A stretch of 30,075 nt of DNA from Nitrospirota bacterium (GTDB lineage Bacteria > NPL-UPA2 > JAADIA01), in contig JAADIA010000038.1 in the NCBI GenBank assembly GCA_013151555.1, forward strand, positions 1 to 30,075. Direction: 5' to 3'. Shown here in pieces: positions 15,865 to 23,891 of this stretch. Each line of letters begins with the position of its first letter. The stretch's first letter is position 1. A program made the position numbers and the translations under genes. The notes below the pieces were generated by a model. It searched no databases. It was not told the origin of the DNA and saw only the letters and a list, made by a program, of their open reading frames with translations.

Positions 15865-16068
15865 ATGGCTGAAAGAGGTAAAGTGAAGTGGTTCAGTAAT
15901 TCCAAAGGCTATGGATTTATTGAACGGGAGAGCGGGGAAGATGTCTTCGTCCATTACTCTGCGTTGCAGGGAGAAGGATTCAAATCTCTGGATGAAGGAC
16001 AGGAAGTAGAATTTGAGATTACTCAGGGCAGTAAAGGCCTTCAAGCTGCCAATGTAGTTAAGGTATAA
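15865..16068 (+). CDS. csp: Cold-shock domain protein
   Basis: A 67-aa single cold-shock domain that binds single-stranded RNA/DNA. RNP1 is KGYGFIE and RNP2 is VFVHYSAL, both intact, with the opening [14 protein letters not shown] typical of CspA-type proteins. ATG 15865 is preferred over upstream in-frame codons because GAGGAGG lies about 10 nt upstream. Its short leader contains a CCACGA/TCGTGG hairpin, and a strong terminator follows 50 nt after the stop. Confidence 0.95.
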   Translation: MAERGKVKWFSNSKGYGFIERESGEDVFVHYSALQGEGFKSLDEGQEVEFEITQGSKGLQAANVVKV

Positions 16069-16119
16069 GATTCTTTTGTCTTTGAAGGAAAGAATTTTGT
16101 TGTAGAATTTAGTAGAGGG

Positions 16120-16167
16120 ACCCCGAAAGAAATAGGGTTATTATTTCATTCGGGGTTTCTCTTTTTT
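16120..16167 (+). terminator. Rho-independent terminator after the cold-shock gene
   Basis: ACCCCGAA (16120-16127) and GAAAT (16129-16133) pair with ATTTC (16143-16147) and TTCGGGGT (16149-16156), with one bulge each side, giving a long stem followed by TTCTCTTTTTT. Confidence 0.9.
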
Positions 16168-16288
16168 AAAGTATAGTAAAGTATAGAAGACTTACTCATT
16201 GGGTTTGTTTTTTTAACTTGATGTTCAGGGATTCCCTTTTTAACTTATTGAACCTAAGCGGGTTAAAGATTAGTGACTTAAGAAAGAC

Positions 16289-16380
16289 CACGGAAACACG
16301 GAATAAGTGCGAACACGGAATAATGAATTAAGAATTAAGAAAGAAAAATAAATTAAATTTTTCAGTGCTTCCGTGGTTAA
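16289..16380. repeat. Inverted-repeat element with CCACGGAA units
   Basis: CCACGGAA-ACACGGAA with a further ACACGGAA unit stands at the left, and TTCAGTGCTTCCGTGG at the right is its imperfect inverse. The AT-rich core consists largely of A and T. It has the same design as the elements at 2183 and 3172. Confidence 0.55.
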
Positions 16381-16424
16381 AAGTTTGCCCGAAGGTTATG
16401 AGGACGAAGCGACGAGTTTTCTTG

Positions 16425-16452
16425 TTGACTGAGGGAGTATATCAGCTATAAT
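16425..16452 (+). promoter_or_regulatory. Sigma-70-type promoter ahead of the hisS leader
   Basis: TTGACT (16425-16430) and a perfect TATAAT (16447-16452) are separated by 16 nt. Transcripts would carry a leader of over 300 nt, with the dispersed element and the 101-nt repeats, before hisS. Confidence 0.65.
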
Positions 16453-16470
16453 AAGTTTATTGATAAATAA

Positions 16471-16550
16471 GGCACAGAGGCACAGAGGCGCTAAGTTTAA
16501 AAACCTCAAAAAACCGCAAGTTTCTGCCCTTATTTTTTCTTTGTGCCTGT
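16471..16550. repeat. Dispersed inverted-repeat element, copy 2 (opposite orientation)
   Basis: Read on the complement, this copy repeats the core of the element at 2183-2293: GGCACAAAG, AAAAATAAGGGC, a TTGC-TTTTTT stretch and AGGTTTTTAAAC, then CCTCTGTGCC units. The two copies differ at about one base in five within the core. Confidence 0.75.
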
Positions 16551-16574
16551 TTATATGTGTATCCTGAGGCGGAT

Positions 16575-16784
16575 GATGTGCTTACTCACTTGCTTAGACA
16601 AGGGGAAATTCTCTGCGATAATTTTTAGCAGGGTCGGCGGAGTTAATTCGCACTGATTATCCGCCTGGGGCGGACGATGTGCTTACTCACTTGCTTAGAC
16701 AAGGGGAAATTTTCTGCGATAATTTCCACCTTAAGCTTCGGAGTTAATTCGCACTGATCACTTAGTTTCACTAAGTGATGTGCT
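16575..16784 (+). repeat. 101-nt tandem repeat in the hisS leader, with a third partial copy
   Basis: GATGTGCT starts at 16575, 16676 and 16777, exactly 101 nt apart each time. Units 1 and 2 share nearly all of their first 50 nt and the stretch GGAGTTAATTCGCACTGAT; they differ in an 18-20-nt inner segment and in the hairpin at their ends (TCCGCC-TGG-GGCGGA versus ATCACTTAGT-TTC-ACTAAGTGAT). The third copy keeps the hairpin followed by GATGTGCT, then runs into hisS. Each unit has an ATG-led 26-codon frame; see findings. Confidence 0.8.
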
Positions 16785-16800
16785 CATTAAGGGAACAAAA

Positions 16801-18051
16801 TTGCCTTTTAAAGCTGTGCGGGGAATGAAAGATATCCTTCCCGAGGAGATAGATGTTTGGAATCACCTGGAGAGGTTGGCTCGGCAGGTGTTTCAGGCAT
16901 ATCACTACCGGGAAATCCGGACTCCTATCGTTGAGGAGACGGAGCCGGAGCTGTTCGTGCGAGGTGTTGGGGAAACTTCCGATATCGTCAGCAAGCAGAT
17001 GTATGCTTTCCCGGACCGTAAAGGTAGAAGCCTGGCTCTCCGGCCGGAAGGGACGGCTCCGGTAATCAGGGCTTATCTGGAGCACGGACTTGACCGGCAG
17101 GGTTCTCTTTTGAAGCTCTTTTACCTGGGTCCTTTTTTTCGCTCCGAGCGGCCGCAGGCAGGAAGGGGAAGGGAGTTCCATCAGATAGGGGCGGAAGCTA
17201 TTGGCTCTGAAAATCCGGCTCTGGATGCGGAAGTGATTGCTCTGGCTATTCATCTTCTTAAGGCTTTCGGGTTGGAGGGATTGAAAACTAACTTAAATAG
17301 CATTGGTTGCCCGTCTTGCCAGCCCGATTATCGAAAGGTCTTAATAAAATATTTGCGAAGCAAGTCTGACTCTTTATGTTCTGATTGCCGGGATAGAACA
17401 GAAAGGAATCCTTTGCGGGTTCTGGATTGTAAAAGAGAAAAGTGCCGGCCGTTGATTGAAAAAGCTCCCTCTATAAGCGGCTATCTCTGCCCTGCCTGCG
17501 CTGAGCATTTCCAAAGAGTTCAGACTCATCTTGATGATCTGGGGGTTGAGTATTCTCTTGATCCTTACCTGGTAAGGGGACTTGACTACTATACCCGTAC
17601 TGCTTTTGAGATAGCTTATGAGCATCTGGGGGCTCAGAATGCTGTAGCGGCAGGAGGAAGGTTTGATGGCTTGATTGAAGAGCTGGGAGGTGTTTCTACT
17701 CCGGCAGTGGGGTTTGCTCTGGGTATGGAGCGGGTTATCCTGGCCAAGGGAAAAGAACTGGAAATGCCGACTTGCCGGATTTCCGTTTATTTAGCTCCCC
17801 AGGGGGAAGAAGCCGGGCGGGAAACGGTTAAGTTATTGCAGCGTCTGCGGGGAGAGGGGATAGACAGTGATATGGATTACCAGGGCCGGAGCCTGAAAAG
17901 CCAGTTAAGATTAGCTAACCGTTTGCAGGCTAAGTATGTGGTTATTATCAGCGAAAAGGAAACGGTTATCCTTAAAGATATGCAGAGCGGTGAGCAGGAA
18001 GAGATGGAGCAGGGACTTGTAGTAAAGAAGATTAAAGAAAAGTTAAGTTGA
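16801..18051 (+). CDS. hisS: Histidyl-tRNA synthetase
   Basis: Class II synthetase that charges tRNA-His. The 416-aa product (from TTG 16801) shows RPEGTAPVIRAYLEHGL (motif 2 region), YLGPFFRSERPQAGRGREFHQIGAEAIG, LVRGLDYYTRTAFEI and AAGGRFDGLIEELGG, plus the final motif GFALGMERV and the C-terminal anticodon-binding domain (about 320 to the end). The start is uncertain: GTG 16780 begins right at the end of a hairpin and has no binding site, whereas TTG 16801 follows AAGGGA by 6 nt and gives MPFKAVRGMKDILP, a normal HisS opening. It has a promoter about 330 nt upstream and a repeat-rich leader; aspS follows. Confidence 0.96.
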   Translation: MPFKAVRGMKDILPEEIDVWNHLERLARQVFQAYHYREIRTPIVEETEPELFVRGVGETSDIVSKQMYAFPDRKGRSLALRPEGTAPVIRAYLEHGLDRQGSLLKLFYLGPFFRSERPQAGRGREFHQIGAEAIGSENPALDAEVIALAIHLLKAFGLEGLKTNLNSIGCPSCQPDYRKVLIKYLRSKSDSLCSDCRDRTERNPLRVLDCKREKCRPLIEKAPSISGYLCPACAEHFQRVQTHLDDLGVEYSLDPYLVRGLDYYTRTAFEIAYEHLGAQNAVAAGGRFDGLIEELGGVSTPAVGFALGMERVILAKGKELEMPTCRISVYLAPQGEEAGRETVKLLQRLRGEGIDSDMDYQGRSLKSQLRLANRLQAKYVVIISEKETVILKDMQSGEQEEMEQGLVVKKIKEKLS

Positions 18052-18056
18052 ACAAG

Positions 18057-18170
18057 TGCTCCAGTGTTTGAGTGCTCCAGTTGAAGAATGCAAAATGTGA
18101 AGGGGATAGATTTAAAAATCAATTTAAAATTTCCAATCTTCAATTTACAATTACGAGCGAAGCGAGTTAA
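18057..18170. repeat. hisS-aspS spacer: 8-nt repeats and the CGAGCGAAGCGAG motif
   Basis: The spacer starts with 8-nt units AGTGCTCC, AGTGTTTG, AGTGCTCC and AGTTGAAG, then AT-rich sequence with recurring AATTTAAAATTTCC/CAATTTACAATT, and ends in CGAGCGAAGCGAGTTA just before the aspS binding site. No promoter or terminator was recognised, so hisS and aspS are probably co-transcribed. Confidence 0.5.
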
Positions 18171-18189
18171 GAAGGAGGAAATCTTGCAG

Positions 18190-19503
18190 ATGAAAAGAGT
18201 TTTAGCGGCGGATGCCGGGCAGTATATCGGGAAGGAGATTTTGCTCCAGGGCTGGGTTCATAGGATTCGGCAACTGGGGCAGGTATCTTTTCTTCTCCTG
18301 CGGGACAGGTCCGGGGTGGTCCAGACGGTTGTTGAGACGGGAGGATGGGATATCCCTGATGATATTACCAATGAAGCGGTGATTGCTATTAGAGGAGAAG
18401 TTGGTGAGGATAAACGGGCTCCGGGAGGAATTGAGGTCCGGGTTAAGGAGAGGGAGGCTCTAAGCGTTATCAGTCCTTCCCTTGAGGTGTCTCCCATTGA
18501 AATCAATAAGAAGATTGATCTTTTAAAGACGAACCTGGAGACGGTTCTTGCTTTCCGGCCGTTATCCTTAAGGAATCCGGATATCCGGGCGATCTTCAAG
18601 GTGCAGGCGGAAATTATCTGGGCCTTCCGGGAATTTCTTCTCAAAGAAGGTTTTACGGAAATTCAAACTCCTAAGATCGTGGCTACGGGGACCGAAGGAG
18701 GTTCGCAACTTTTTCCGGTGCAGTATTTTGAACGTCAGGCCTATCTGGCTCAGAGTCCGCAGTTCTATAAACAGATTATGGTCGGCAGCGGGTTTGAGAG
18801 AGTTTTTGAAGTGGGTCATGCCTACCGGGCGGAGGAACACAATACGGCCCGGCATCTTAACGAGTATGTCAGCCTGGATCTGGAGATGGGATTTATAGAG
18901 AGTGAACAGGATGTTATGCGGATGGAAACGGGACTTCTTAAGTTTGTTTTCGAACATCTCCGGTCTACCTGTGAAGCGGAATTGCGATTATATAAGGCAG
19001 AAATTCCTTCCTTCAAGGAGATACCTCAGATTACCCTGGCTGAGGCAAAAGAAATTCTTAAGTCCCAATATAAAAAGGACCTGGGAGGAGCAAAGGACCT
19101 TGACCCGGAAGGAGAACGCCTTATCTGCCGGCATATAAGCAAGGAGACGGGGGAAGAGTTAGTTTATATAACGGCTTATCCGACGGAGAAAAGGCCTTTT
19201 TATACGATGCCTTGCTCTGATAATCCGGAGTTGACTAAGAGTTTTGATCTCCTTTATAAAGGGGAGGAGATTACCACCGGCGGACAGAGAATTCACGAGT
19301 ACGACCGGCTTTTGAAGAACATGAAAAATTTTGGCCTCCGGGCGGACGACTTTGAATTTTACCTCCAGACTTTTAAGCAGGGAATGCCTCCTCACGGGGG
19401 ATTGGCCATTGGTGCGGAGAGGATTACCAAACAATTGTTGAATTTATCCAACATCAGGGAGGCAAGCCTCTTCCCCCGGGATAGGACCAGGATTAGCCCT
19501 TGA
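18190..19503 (+). CDS. aspS: Aspartyl-tRNA synthetase, archaeal-type (likely Asp/Asn non-discriminating)
   Basis: Class II synthetase. At 437 aa it is the short archaeal/eukaryotic-type AspRS, not the ~590-aa bacterial AspRS, because the large bacterial insertion (GAD) domain is missing. An N-terminal OB fold (GWVHRIRQLGQVSFLLLRDRSGVVQ) is followed by motif 2 region FRAEEHN-like YRAEEHNTARHLNEY and C-terminal GMPPHGGLAIGAERITKQLL. This type often also charges tRNA-Asn with aspartate for GatCAB amidation, so the organism may lack AsnRS. The start is ATG 18190 or TTG 18184, both served by AAGGAGG at 18172. It follows hisS, which is a common bacterial pairing. Confidence 0.9.
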   Translation: MKRVLAADAGQYIGKEILLQGWVHRIRQLGQVSFLLLRDRSGVVQTVVETGGWDIPDDITNEAVIAIRGEVGEDKRAPGGIEVRVKEREALSVISPSLEVSPIEINKKIDLLKTNLETVLAFRPLSLRNPDIRAIFKVQAEIIWAFREFLLKEGFTEIQTPKIVATGTEGGSQLFPVQYFERQAYLAQSPQFYKQIMVGSGFERVFEVGHAYRAEEHNTARHLNEYVSLDLEMGFIESEQDVMRMETGLLKFVFEHLRSTCEAELRLYKAEIPSFKEIPQITLAEAKEILKSQYKKDLGGAKDLDPEGERLICRHISKETGEELVYITAYPTEKRPFYTMPCSDNPELTKSFDLLYKGEEITTGGQRIHEYDRLLKNMKNFGLRADDFEFYLQTFKQGMPPHGGLAIGAERITKQLLNLSNIREASLFPRDRTRISP

Positions 19504-19620
19504 AAGATTGTTGGCCCTATGCTATTATTAACTCATATATTGGACGTGAAAAGAGGATTCAAGAGTTCAAGTGGTCAAGGGTTTTTTAGTAAAAAATTTT
19601 AGGAAGGGGGGTGAAGCAGA

Positions 19621-20094
19621 ATGTTGAAGAAAGTTAAGGGAACGTTTATCTTGATGATGGCTCTGACAATGATTCTTTTGGCCATCAGCGGGATTGGGAG
19701 CACGGCCCAAGCCGGTGAGAGGATATTCCCGGCGTGGTTCTTCCGCTCTCACAGTTCGGAGGATACCGAATTGTGGGGGAATAAAGGTATTGCTCCCGGG
19801 GGATATTTTGTCGGAGGTCCTCGGGTGGAAACAGTAGTAACAACGACAGTATCAGAACCAGCAACAACAACAGTCGCAGCAACAACAACAGCCGCAGAAG
19901 CAACAACAGGGAAAAGCAAAGAGTTAGTTGCTACTCACAAGGTGGTTAAAGGGGAAAGTCTCTGGTATATAGCCGGGTATAAGAAAATCTATGGGGACCC
20001 CACTAAATGGCCTCTGATTTATCAAGCTAATAAAGACAAGATAAAAAATCCTAACCTTATCTATCCTGACCAGGTCCTTAGAATACCCCGATAG
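19621..20094 (+). CDS. Secreted LysM-domain protein
   Basis: 157 aa. A signal peptide occupies about 1-31 (KKVKG...FILMMALTMILLAISGIG...AQA, cut before GERIF). A Thr-rich linker follows (about 76-100, with VVTTT, ATTTVAATTT and EATTG), then one LysM domain (about 108-156: THKVVKGESLWYIAGYKKIYG...NLIYPDQVLRIP), which binds peptidoglycan. ATG 19621 follows GGAAGGGGGG. Nucleotides of the linker are CAA/CAG-type triplets read in the ACA/GCA frame; the same bases in a neighbouring frame give a Gln-rich stretch. It immediately precedes phoH; a link with the RNA/envelope operon is possible. The LysM call is secure, the role is not. Confidence 0.88.
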   Translation: MLKKVKGTFILMMALTMILLAISGIGSTAQAGERIFPAWFFRSHSSEDTELWGNKGIAPGGYFVGGPRVETVVTTTVSEPATTTVAATTTAAEATTGKSKELVATHKVVKGESLWYIAGYKKIYGDPTKWPLIYQANKDKIKNPNLIYPDQVLRIPR

Positions 20095-20269
20095 TAGAGA
20101 TGATAGCTATCAGAAATTTCCTTTTTAAGCAGATATAGGGGCTAGAGCTATGAGGCCCATCGTTGCGGGTAGGATGAGCCCGTGCTCCACAGGTCTGTAC
20201 CGAGGGAGACGCGAAGTTTCTCGTAAAGAGGTAACAGAACGTCTGCCTTCAGGGGAAGGAAGCTTAACT

Positions 20270-21223
20270 TTGGCGAGTACGAAGATCGGGTTGAGGAATG
20301 AGGGGGAAATTCTCTCCCTTTGTGGAAAGTATGATGAGCACCTGAGAGCGGTTGAAGAGAGTTTTAATGTTAACCTCCTGGCTCGGGGTAATGGGATAAC
20401 TATCAGAGGTGACAAAGATAAGGTTGAGAGAGCTGAGAGGCTCCTGCAAGGATTTCTCAAGTTGATCAGGAGAGGGGAGAGACTTCAAGCGCAGGAGGTT
20501 AAACGTGCTCTTAAGATGGTTAAGACTTCCCTGTCTTCTTTGAAAGACACTACTGATATTCTCCGCGAGAGAATAGAAGTATCTTCCCGGAGACAGTATA
20601 TAAAACCAAGGACCCGGGGACAGAAACAGTATGTTGAAGCAATCAAAAACTATGATATTGTCTTTGCTATTGGACCGGCAGGGACCGGCAAGACCTACTT
20701 AGCTATGGCCCTGGCGGTACAGAGTCTTTTGAAGAAAGAAGTAAGTCGCATAATCCTTACTCGCCCGGCGGTGGAAGCCGGCGAAAGGTTAGGGTATCTT
20801 CCCGGAGATTTATATGCCAAGGTCACTCCTTATTTAAGACCTCTCTACGATGCTCTCTACGATATGATGGAAGTGGAGGAGATAGAAAAGTTCCTGGACC
20901 GGGGAATCATTGAGGTAGCTCCTTTGGCCTTCATGAGGGGAAGAACTCTTAACGATGCTTTTATCATTTTAGATGAGGCTCAGAATAGTACCTCGGAACA
21001 GATGAAAATGTTCCTTACCCGCCTTGGTTTCGATTCCAAGACGGTCATTACCGGGGATGTTACCCAGGTGGACCTGCCTTCAGATAAACCTTCCGGCCTT
21101 ATTCAAGTTCAGTCGATTCTGAAAGATGTTCAAGGAATAGAATTTGTTTATCTCACCGGAGAAGATGTTGTTAGACATGAGTTGGTTCAGGAAATAATCA
21201 AGGCTTATGGGAAAAACAACTAA
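20270..21223 (+). CDS. phoH: PhoH-family ATPase
   Basis: PhoH-like P-loop ATPase thought to act in RNA metabolism, often in front of ybeY and the HD-phosphodiesterase, as here. Walker A is GPAGTGKTYL and Walker B is AFIILDEAQN; RPAVEAGERLGYLPGD and the TGDVTQVDLP motif are present. I choose TTG 20270, which follows AGGGGAAGGA by 9 nt and yields 317 aa, the usual PhoH length, with the opening ASTKIGLRNEGEILSLCGKYD. ATG 20150 is in frame, would add 40 residues not seen in the family, and has only a weak binding site. The gene ends TAATG, sharing bases with the next start. Confidence 0.93.
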   Translation: MASTKIGLRNEGEILSLCGKYDEHLRAVEESFNVNLLARGNGITIRGDKDKVERAERLLQGFLKLIRRGERLQAQEVKRALKMVKTSLSSLKDTTDILRERIEVSSRRQYIKPRTRGQKQYVEAIKNYDIVFAIGPAGTGKTYLAMALAVQSLLKKEVSRIILTRPAVEAGERLGYLPGDLYAKVTPYLRPLYDALYDMMEVEEIEKFLDRGIIEVAPLAFMRGRTLNDAFIILDEAQNSTSEQMKMFLTRLGFDSKTVITGDVTQVDLPSDKPSGLIQVQSILKDVQGIEFVYLTGEDVVRHELVQEIIKAYGKNN

Positions 21224-23460
21224 TGCCAACTAAGATGAGAAATTTCTGGAGATCTTTTGTTGCCAAACTCGGTTCTTTAAAGCGAGAATGGATACTGAAA
21301 TGGCTCTCTACCGCTGTGTTCTATATCCTTTTGGTAGGTATAATGATGCCGGGGATGGGGGGGAGAGGGAGAACCTGGAAGGTGGGGGATATCCCCGAGG
21401 CGGATGTCAGAGCTCCCTATAATTTCCTTGTCTTCAATAAGGAAAAGACGGAGGAGAAACGCCGTCAGGCGGAGGAGGAAGTCAAGCCCGTTTATGTATT
21501 GGATGACGGTCTGGCGGAAAAATTAAATAGGAAAATAACTTTACTTTTCGCAGAGATAGGAGGAGCAAAAGAAAAAGAGGAAAGTTCCCTTTCTCTTTCT
21601 CCCTTTTCTCTTCGGATTCTTGAATCTAAGAAAAAAGCTGAGAAAGCTGAGAAAACGAGCCGGGAGATAGTTAAGTTTCTTTTGGACAGAGGGATATTCC
21701 CTGAGGGGGCAAGATTTCCCGGGACAGAGAAAGTAGTTATCAAGCCGTCGGGTTCGGGGAAAGAACGGGAAGAGGATGCTAAGCGGATAATAAAGTGGGA
21801 TTCTCTGAAAGATATAGTGGAACGAAAGACCAAGGAGATGCTTCCCGGAGACCGTCTCTTAGGGATGGCTGTCAGGGAAATTGTAGAGAATGTTATCGAA
21901 CCTAACTTAAAGTTGGATGAAGAGAAAACCAATAAGCGGAAGGAAAAAGCCAGGAATGCAGTTGTCCTTGAGTATAACCGGATAGAGAAAGGAGAGCGTA
22001 TTCTCACCGGGGGAGTTAAGGTAACCGCGGCGGATGTTAAAAAACTGCAAGCTTTGCTATCTTCTTCTGATCCCCGGAGGGTGTTATCTACAGCGGGAGG
22101 TTTATCTATTCTAACTTTGATTTTCTTCTTCATTGTCGGCATCTATCTTCGTAAATATCAATCGGTTGTCCTGACCGACCTTCATATTCTTTTCCTTCTG
22201 GGTTTAATAGTGATCGGAGTGATCCTTATTGCCAAGATTATCATTGGATACGGATTGTCCGGTTATCTTATTCCTGTGGCCATTGCTCCTATGCTCATCG
22301 CTATTCTGGTAGAACCCCGCCTGGCGGTAGTAGTAGCTGTGGTTTTAAGTATCTTTATCGGGGTTTTAACCGGGTATAGACTAGACTACATGGTAATCGC
22401 TTTAGCGGGAGGAATGGTAGGACTTTTCAGCGTGGCTAAGGTGAGGAAGAGGTCCGACTTAATCAAGGCGGGATTCCTGGTTAGTCTGGTCAATGTAACT
22501 GCTATCCTGGGGTTTCGTCTTCTGGATCCTCTGACTCATGAGCCTATTATCAGAGAGCTTATCTCCGGAGCGGGGAATGGGATCATCTCCGCCGTAGTAT
22601 CTCTGGGGATATTGCCTATCCTTGAGCCTCTCTTTAAGATTACCACAGATATTAAATTATTAGAATTACTGGATATTAATCAACCAATACTGAAGAGAGT
22701 GAAGAACGAAGCGCCGGGAACTTACCAGAGTAGTTTAGTGGTAGCTAATTTAGCAGAGTCGGCTGCCCAGGATGTAGGAGCAAATGCGCTTTTAGCCAAG
22801 GTGGGTTCTTACTATCATGATATCGGTAAGATAAATAAGGCCTCTTATTTTATTGAGAATCAGAAGCTGGCCCAGGATAAGCATGAGAAGTTAAATCCGA
22901 CTATGTCCAGTCTTATTCTCATCTCTCATGTCAAGGAGGGAGTAGAGTTGGCTCGTAAGAATAAATTGCCTGAGGTTATCATTGATATCGTCCGTCAACA
23001 TCATGGAACTACTTTAGCTTCCTTCTTCTATCAGCAGGCGGTGGAAGAGGACGAGCGTCAGAAAGTAAACAAAGATACTTTTCGCTATCCCGGTCCTAAA
23101 CCTCAGACGCGGGAAGCAGCTATCGTTATGCTTGCGGATTCGGTTGAGGCAGCTTCCCGGACTTTGTCCGAGCCTACTCCCGGCCGGATTAAGAATTTAG
23201 TGAAGAAAGTCATAAATAATAAGTTTATTGATTACCAGTTGGATGAGTCCAATTTAGCGCTCAGTGACCTGCATCAGATTTCGGAGACTTTTACTCAGAT
23301 ACTCATCAGCATGTTTCATACCCGGATAGAGTATCCGGATGAAGAACTCAATGAACGGGGAAGAGAAATTGGTGAAGATAAAAAATCAGCAAAGAAGAAT
23401 AAGAGTAGATCAAAAAATAATCAAAAGGGCCGGGGAAGAAACGCTAAAAAGAGAAGGTAG
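21223..23460 (+). CDS. pgpH: 7TM-HD phosphodiesterase, PgpH/YqfF type
   Basis: 745 aa. A membrane segment at about 28-47 starts the protein; a large extracytoplasmic region follows (about 50-285); then seven membrane helices (about 290-470), and a C-terminal cytoplasmic HD domain with YYHDIGKINKASYF (about 531-544), preceded by the ES-type spacing VANLAESAAQDVG and followed by RQHHGTT. Firmicute PgpH degrades the second messenger c-di-AMP; the same reaction is likely here but not shown. It begins at the phoH stop (TAATG) and its end overlaps ybeY, matching the common phoH-pgpH-ybeY order. The Lys/Arg/Asn-rich tail (NKSRSKNNQKGRGRNAKKRR) is unusual but overlaps ybeY coding. Confidence 0.93.
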   Translation: MPTKMRNFWRSFVAKLGSLKREWILKWLSTAVFYILLVGIMMPGMGGRGRTWKVGDIPEADVRAPYNFLVFNKEKTEEKRRQAEEEVKPVYVLDDGLAEKLNRKITLLFAEIGGAKEKEESSLSLSPFSLRILESKKKAEKAEKTSREIVKFLLDRGIFPEGARFPGTEKVVIKPSGSGKEREEDAKRIIKWDSLKDIVERKTKEMLPGDRLLGMAVREIVENVIEPNLKLDEEKTNKRKEKARNAVVLEYNRIEKGERILTGGVKVTAADVKKLQALLSSSDPRRVLSTAGGLSILTLIFFFIVGIYLRKYQSVVLTDLHILFLLGLIVIGVILIAKIIIGYGLSGYLIPVAIAPMLIAILVEPRLAVVVAVVLSIFIGVLTGYRLDYMVIALAGGMVGLFSVAKVRKRSDLIKAGFLVSLVNVTAILGFRLLDPLTHEPIIRELISGAGNGIISAVVSLGILPILEPLFKITTDIKLLELLDINQPILKRVKNEAPGTYQSSLVVANLAESAAQDVGANALLAKVGSYYHDIGKINKASYFIENQKLAQDKHEKLNPTMSSLILISHVKEGVELARKNKLPEVIIDIVRQHHGTTLASFFYQQAVEEDERQKVNKDTFRYPGPKPQTREAAIVMLADSVEAASRTLSEPTPGRIKNLVKKVINNKFIDYQLDESNLALSDLHQISETFTQILISMFHTRIEYPDEELNERGREIGEDKKSAKKNKSRSKNNQKGRGRNAKKRR

Positions 23461-23809
23461 CTCTCCGGCGGAGGTAAGCATCGTTTTAGTTGCGGATGAC
23501 TATATGAAAAGCTTGAACCGAAAATACCGGGGGAGAGAAGAAAGCACCGATGTTTTAGCCTTCCCGATGCAGGAAGGAGAGTTTTCCGGTATCCATCCCA
23601 GCCTTCTTGGTGATGTAGTCGTCTCGGTGGAGAGAGCCGGAGAGCAGGCGAAAGAATTCAAACATGAACTTGAAGAAGAATTATGCCTTTTAACTATCCA
23701 CGGGATACTTCATCTCTTAGGATATGATGATCTTACTCCCAAAGATAAGAAAAGGATGCAGGTGAGAGAAAAGGAGATTTTGAAGACAGTGTTCCCGGAC
23801 TCAAATTGA
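23372..23809 (+). CDS. ybeY: Endoribonuclease YbeY (rRNA maturation)
   Basis: Metal-dependent RNase that processes 16S rRNA 3' ends and assists ribosome quality control. From GTG 23372 the product is 145 aa, beginning MKIKNQQRRIRVDQ, a normal YbeY start; the gene overlaps pgpH by 89 nt. The body holds YRGREESTDVLAFP and LGDVVVSVERAGEQA, both family signatures. The metal motif H-x3-H-x5-H reads HGILHLLGYDD, so the first two ligands are His110 and His114 but the third is Asp120, not His. Asp can coordinate metal, so activity may be retained. It sits at its usual place after phoH and pgpH. Confidence 0.92.
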   Translation: MKIKNQQRRIRVDQKIIKRAGEETLKREGSSPAEVSIVLVADDYMKSLNRKYRGREESTDVLAFPMQEGEFSGIHPSLLGDVVVSVERAGEQAKEFKHELEEELCLLTIHGILHLLGYDDLTPKDKKRMQVREKEILKTVFPDSN

Positions 23810-23891
23810 CAAGTGCTCGAGTTAGAAAGACAAACTAATTGCCGGAGTACTTGCTAACTTGCAGGCTGCGGTTTCTGTTTACGGCTATCTT

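Noticed and set aside
16559-16784. CRISPR-like array
   Set aside because: The unit is 101 nt with only two full copies, no spacer/repeat alternation and no cas genes.
16471-16800. T-box or His-codon attenuator leader for hisS
   Set aside because: No GGGTGG-ACCGCG-like T-box sequence and no His run; the 26-codon frames contain a single His.
20251-20263. SRP RNA-like GGAAGGAAGC near phoH
   Set aside because: Only a short match; the paired arms and the rest of the SRP domain IV pattern are missing.
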